From Rhodospirillales bacterium (GTDB lineage: Bacteria; Pseudomonadota; Alphaproteobacteria; Acetobacterales; Acetobacteraceae): a stretch of DNA of 7,032 nucleotides. Made by a program: the position numbers and the translations under genes. The number at the start of each line of letters is the position of its first letter. Position 1 is the stretch's first letter. Below, one piece after another: positions 4,788 to 7,032 of the stretch. The notes under the pieces are model-generated. The model was given only the letters and a program-made list of their open reading frames with translations. It searched no databases and had not been told where the DNA came from. The DNA lies in assembly GCA_015654825.1 (NCBI GenBank), contig JAATGE010000155.1, forward strand, positions 1 to 7,032, in the 5' to 3' direction.

Positions 4788-6134
4788 ATGCAAGACCTCT
4801 ACCTCCACAACAGCCAGACCCGCCGGCGCGAGCTGTTCGTGCCGGCCAATCCGTCACACGTACGTGTCTATGTCTGCGGCCCAACGGTCTACGACCTGCC
4901 GCATCTCGGCAACGTGCGTGCCTTCGTCGATTTCGATGTGCTGGTCCGCCTGCTGCGCACGCTCTATCCGCGTGTCACCTACGTGCGCAACATCACCGAC
5001 GTGGACGACAAGATCAACGCCCGCGCCGCGGCCAGCGGCGAGCCGATCGGTGCCATCACGGCCCGCACCGGCGCCGAATTCCAGGCCGACATGGCCGCCA
5101 TCGGCAACCAACCGCCGGACGTGCAGCCGTGCGCCACCGCCCACATTCCCGAAATGATCTCGGTCATCGAAAAGCTGATCGCGGGCGGCCACGCCTACGA
5201 GGCCGAGGGCCACGTGCTGTTCGCCGTCGCGAGTTTTTCCGAATATGGCGCGCTGTCCGGCCGCAGCCCGGACGATCTGCTCGCCGGCGCGCGCGTCGAA
5301 GTGGCGCCCTACAAGCGCGACGCCGGCGATTTCGTCCTTTGGAAACCCTCAGCGCCCGACCTGCCCGGCTGGGACAGCCCCTGGGGTCGCGGCCGCCCCG
5401 GCTGGCACATCGAATGCAGTGCCATGTCCTGGCGCTACCTGGGCACCGATTTCGACATCCACGGCGGCGGCTCCGATCTGATTTTCCCGCACCACGAGAA
5501 CGAACGCGCACAAAGCCTGTGCGCATTCCCCGGCAGCGATTTCGCACGCGTCTGGCTGCATAACGGCATGCTGCAGGTCAACGGCGAGAAAATGTCGAAG
5601 AGCCTCGGCAATTTCTTCACGCTGCGGGACGTGCTGGCGCGCGCACCCTGGGAGGCAGTGCGGCTGCTGCTGCTGTCCGCCCGATACCGAACCGTACTGG
5701 ATTTTTCCGACACCGGGCTTACCGAAGCGCGCGATGCGATGGATCGTTTCTATCGAGCATTGCAAAACGCACCCGCCGGCGCGCACGCGCCAGTCCCGGA
5801 GGCATTCCTCGCCGCCCTGTGCGACGATCTCAATACGCCCGCGGCAATCGCCGAACTGCATGCGCTGGCAGGCCCGGCACTGGCCGGCGATGCCCACGCG
5901 GCAGCCGCATTGAAGGCCGCGGGCAACCTGCTCGGCCTGCTGCAGCAGCGCCCCGAGGACTGGTTCCGCGGCGACGGCGACGACAGCGCCATCCTGGCCG
6001 CCATCGAGGAACGCCTGGCCGCCCGTCGCGCCAGGGATTTCGCCCGCGCCGACACGATCCGTGCCGATCTCGCCGCCCAGGGCGTGGTGCTGGAGGATGG
6101 CCCGACCGGCACTACCTGGCGCCGCACCAACTGA
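4788..6134 (+). CDS. cysS: Cysteinyl-tRNA synthetase
   Basis: This class I aminoacyl-tRNA synthetase attaches cysteine to tRNA-Cys in the cytoplasm. The 448-residue length is normal for the family. The HIGH-type ATP motif is P-HLGN (residues 38-42) within [13 protein letters not shown]. The KMSKS loop is intact at 268-272. The four zinc ligands that read the cysteine thiol are present: C30, C210, H235 and E239. [17 protein letters not shown] (223-239) is diagnostic. The C-terminal helical domain ends with [17 protein letters not shown] and GTTWRR, as usual for CysRS. The frame is open upstream to a GTG at 4719, but those extra 23 codons run through a repeat copy, and MQDLYLHNS is the expected family start. 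No clear ribosome binding site precedes the ATG. The DUF305 gene follows after 11 bases, suggesting one transcript. Confidence 0.97.
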   Translation: MQDLYLHNSQTRRRELFVPANPSHVRVYVCGPTVYDLPHLGNVRAFVDFDVLVRLLRTLYPRVTYVRNITDVDDKINARAAASGEPIGAITARTGAEFQADMAAIGNQPPDVQPCATAHIPEMISVIEKLIAGGHAYEAEGHVLFAVASFSEYGALSGRSPDDLLAGARVEVAPYKRDAGDFVLWKPSAPDLPGWDSPWGRGRPGWHIECSAMSWRYLGTDFDIHGGGSDLIFPHHENERAQSLCAFPGSDFARVWLHNGMLQVNGEKMSKSLGNFFTLRDVLARAPWEAVRLLLLSARYRTVLDFSDTGLTEARDAMDRFYRALQNAPAGAHAPVPEAFLAALCDDLNTPAAIAELHALAGPALAGDAHAAAALKAAGNLLGLLQQRPEDWFRGDGDDSAILAAIEERLAARRARDFARADTIRADLAAQGVVLEDGPTGTTWRRTN

Positions 6135-6145
6135 AGGAGAGCCGA

Positions 6146-6655
6146 ATGAAACGAGCCATCATGACCCTGTCCGCCTCGCTGGTGCTGGGCTGGATCGGCG
6201 CCGCGGCCGCCCAAACCGTGGATAAACCGACCGTGGATAAGCAGAGCATGGACAACATGCCCGGCATGAAGCCGGTGGCGCCGACACCGCCCACGGCGCC
6301 CACCGCCGCGCCCCCGGCGGGCGCAAAAATCCCCGGCGCCGCCTACGTTCCCGCCAATGACGCGACGCCGGCCTACAAGCAGGCCATGGACAAGATGATG
6401 GGCGGCATGGACGCTCCCTACACCGGCGATCCCGACCACGATTTCGTCACCCACATGGAGCCGCACCACCAGGGCGCGATCGACATGGCCGAAATCGAAC
6501 TGAAATACGGATCCGATCCGAAGCTGAAGCAGTTGGCCGGCCGCATCATCGCCGCACAGCAGCACGAAATCGGCTTCATGCAGACCTGGCTCGAGAAACA
6601 TCCGCACCCGAAACAGGCTGGCCACGACGTTCCGCCGAACGTGCAATGGAAATAG
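6146..6655 (+). CDS. Secreted DUF305 family protein
   Basis: The predicted protein has 169 residues with a signal peptide cut near residue 22 (AAA/QT), so it is exported to the periplasm. Residues about 23-70 form a Met- and Pro/Ala-rich linker, including MDNMPGM and a repeated TVDK from a 15-base tandem at 6215-6244. The DUF305 helical domain spans about 75-152 with the hallmark D-F-V-T-H-M-E-P-H-H-Q-G-A-I-D-M-A (99-115) and a later H140 in AAQQHEIGFMQTWL. The His/Met clusters suggest metal, perhaps copper, binding. This is inferred from DUF305 genes often lying near copper-handling genes, and no such gene is seen here. AAGGAGA at 6134-6140 is an excellent ribosome binding site five bases before the ATG, and it begins on the last base of the cysS stop codon. 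Confidence 0.9.
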   Translation: MKRAIMTLSASLVLGWIGAAAAQTVDKPTVDKQSMDNMPGMKPVAPTPPTAPTAAPPAGAKIPGAAYVPANDATPAYKQAMDKMMGGMDAPYTGDPDHDFVTHMEPHHQGAIDMAEIELKYGSDPKLKQLAGRIIAAQQHEIGFMQTWLEKHPHPKQAGHDVPPNVQWK

Positions 6656-6660
6656 CGTCC

Positions 6661-6687
6661 GCATGACCGGCCGCCGCGCATGACCGG
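6661..6687 (+). promoter_or_regulatory. Duplicated start context with a six-codon leader ORF before trmJ
   Basis: GCATGACCGG occurs at 6661-6670 and again at 6678-6687. The first ATG (6663) opens a six-codon frame (MTGRRA) that stops at TGA 6681-6683, overlapping the likely trmJ start ATG at 6680. No strong ribosome binding site precedes 6680, so initiation by coupling through this mini-ORF is possible. It may also be a simple short duplication. Confidence 0.3.
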
Positions 6688-7032
6688 AAAAGATCGCGGC
6701 GCGGCGCTGCTGCCGATCGGCGAATCGCCCGTGGTGATCCTGGTTCGCCCGCAACTCGCCGACAATATCGGCGCCGCGGCCCGCGCCATGGCGAACGGTG
6801 GCTTATACCATCTGCGCCTGGTCGCCCCCCGCGACGGCTGGCCACAGGAAAATGCCTGGCGCAACGCCAGCGGTGCACAGCGGATTCTGGAAGACCTCCG
6901 CGTGCACGAAACGGTCGCCGACGCGGTCGCCGACCTGCACCACGTGTTCGCCACCTGCCCGCGCCCCCGCCATATCGTAAAACCGCTGCTGACACCGCGC
7001 GGCGCCTGCGTCGAATTGCGCGAAATCACCGC
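6680..7032 (+). CDS. trmJ: RNA 2'-O-methyltransferase, TrmJ/SpoU family (3' end outside window)
   Basis: The first 117 codons are present. Family members are knotted SPOUT enzymes that methylate the 2'-OH of RNA ribose using S-adenosylmethionine. TrmJ acts on position 32 of tRNA. The N-terminal motif is clear: PVVILVRPQLADNIGAAARA, with N29 and R35 of the N-I-G-x-x-A-R-A-M signature, then LRLVAPRDGWP, ASGAQRIL and the HHVFATCPRPR segment typical of TrmJ-like proteins. The SAM-binding knot motifs lie beyond the window. The start at 6680 follows the DUF305 stop by 24 bases, so this is probably the third gene of the cysS transcript. The tRNA-versus-rRNA target cannot be decided from this fragment. 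Confidence 0.85.
   Translation, partial: MTGKDRGAALLPIGESPVVILVRPQLADNIGAAARAMANGGLYHLRLVAPRDGWPQENAWRNASGAQRILEDLRVHETVADAVADLHHVFATCPRPRHIVKPLLTPRGACVELREIT

Noticed and set aside
5750..6754. 334-residue minus-strand open frame opposite cysS and the DUF305 gene
   Set aside because: It is antisense to two confidently identified genes and shows no recognisable domain.
1..7032. tRNA, rRNA, CRISPR array or transposase gene
   Set aside because: I looked for cloverleaf-type arms, regularly spaced identical repeats and transposase motifs on both strands and saw none. The only spaced repeats are those listed.

Overview
The window is high-GC DNA with bacterial gene organisation and reads most like an alphaproteobacterium of the Rhodospirillales. 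Acetobacteraceae is my best guess, because of the gene families and the style of interspersed palindromic repeat (GGTCCAGGGCAGAGCCCTGG-like). That placement rests on recalled resemblance and was not searched. All well-supported genes are on the plus strand except one small minus-strand ORF at 4401-4586.

Left part (1-1881). About 490 bases without a recognisable gene hold a 167-bp element with long inverted ends, a 12-bp tandem repeat, an 8-bp inverted repeat at 335-360, and a sequence at 410-425 that fits a sigma-54 (-24/-12) promoter with one mismatch. Downstream lie two overlapping genes. The first is a PspB-like membrane protein. The second is a secreted, single-pass protein with a GSGD-repeat beta domain (DUF2807/DUF4097, 'toastrack' type) and a cytoplasmic tail matching the C-terminus of PspC. 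Together these look like a reduced and rebuilt phage-shock (envelope stress) operon without pspA, apparently driven by sigma-54 and an upstream-bound activator.

Middle part (1882-4787). An intergenic region with an AT-rich island and a strong hairpin leads to a 733-residue protein with the order N-terminal beta domain, EAL, PAS, GGDEF. Both cyclic-di-GMP domains are damaged at key catalytic positions (EAL general-base Glu replaced by Val; GGDEF changed to GGGQF), while the EAL ligand residues and the GGDEF inhibitory-site RxxD remain. A c-di-GMP receptor role is therefore more likely than an enzyme. A 61-residue minus-strand ORF with a strong ribosome binding site converges on it.

Right part (4788-7032). 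This is a housekeeping cluster: cysS (cysteinyl-tRNA synthetase), then after 11 bases a secreted DUF305 protein, then the first 117 codons of a TrmJ-type RNA 2'-O-methyltransferase that runs off the window. Spacing suggests co-transcription. A hairpin related to the left-hand repeat lies just upstream of cysS.
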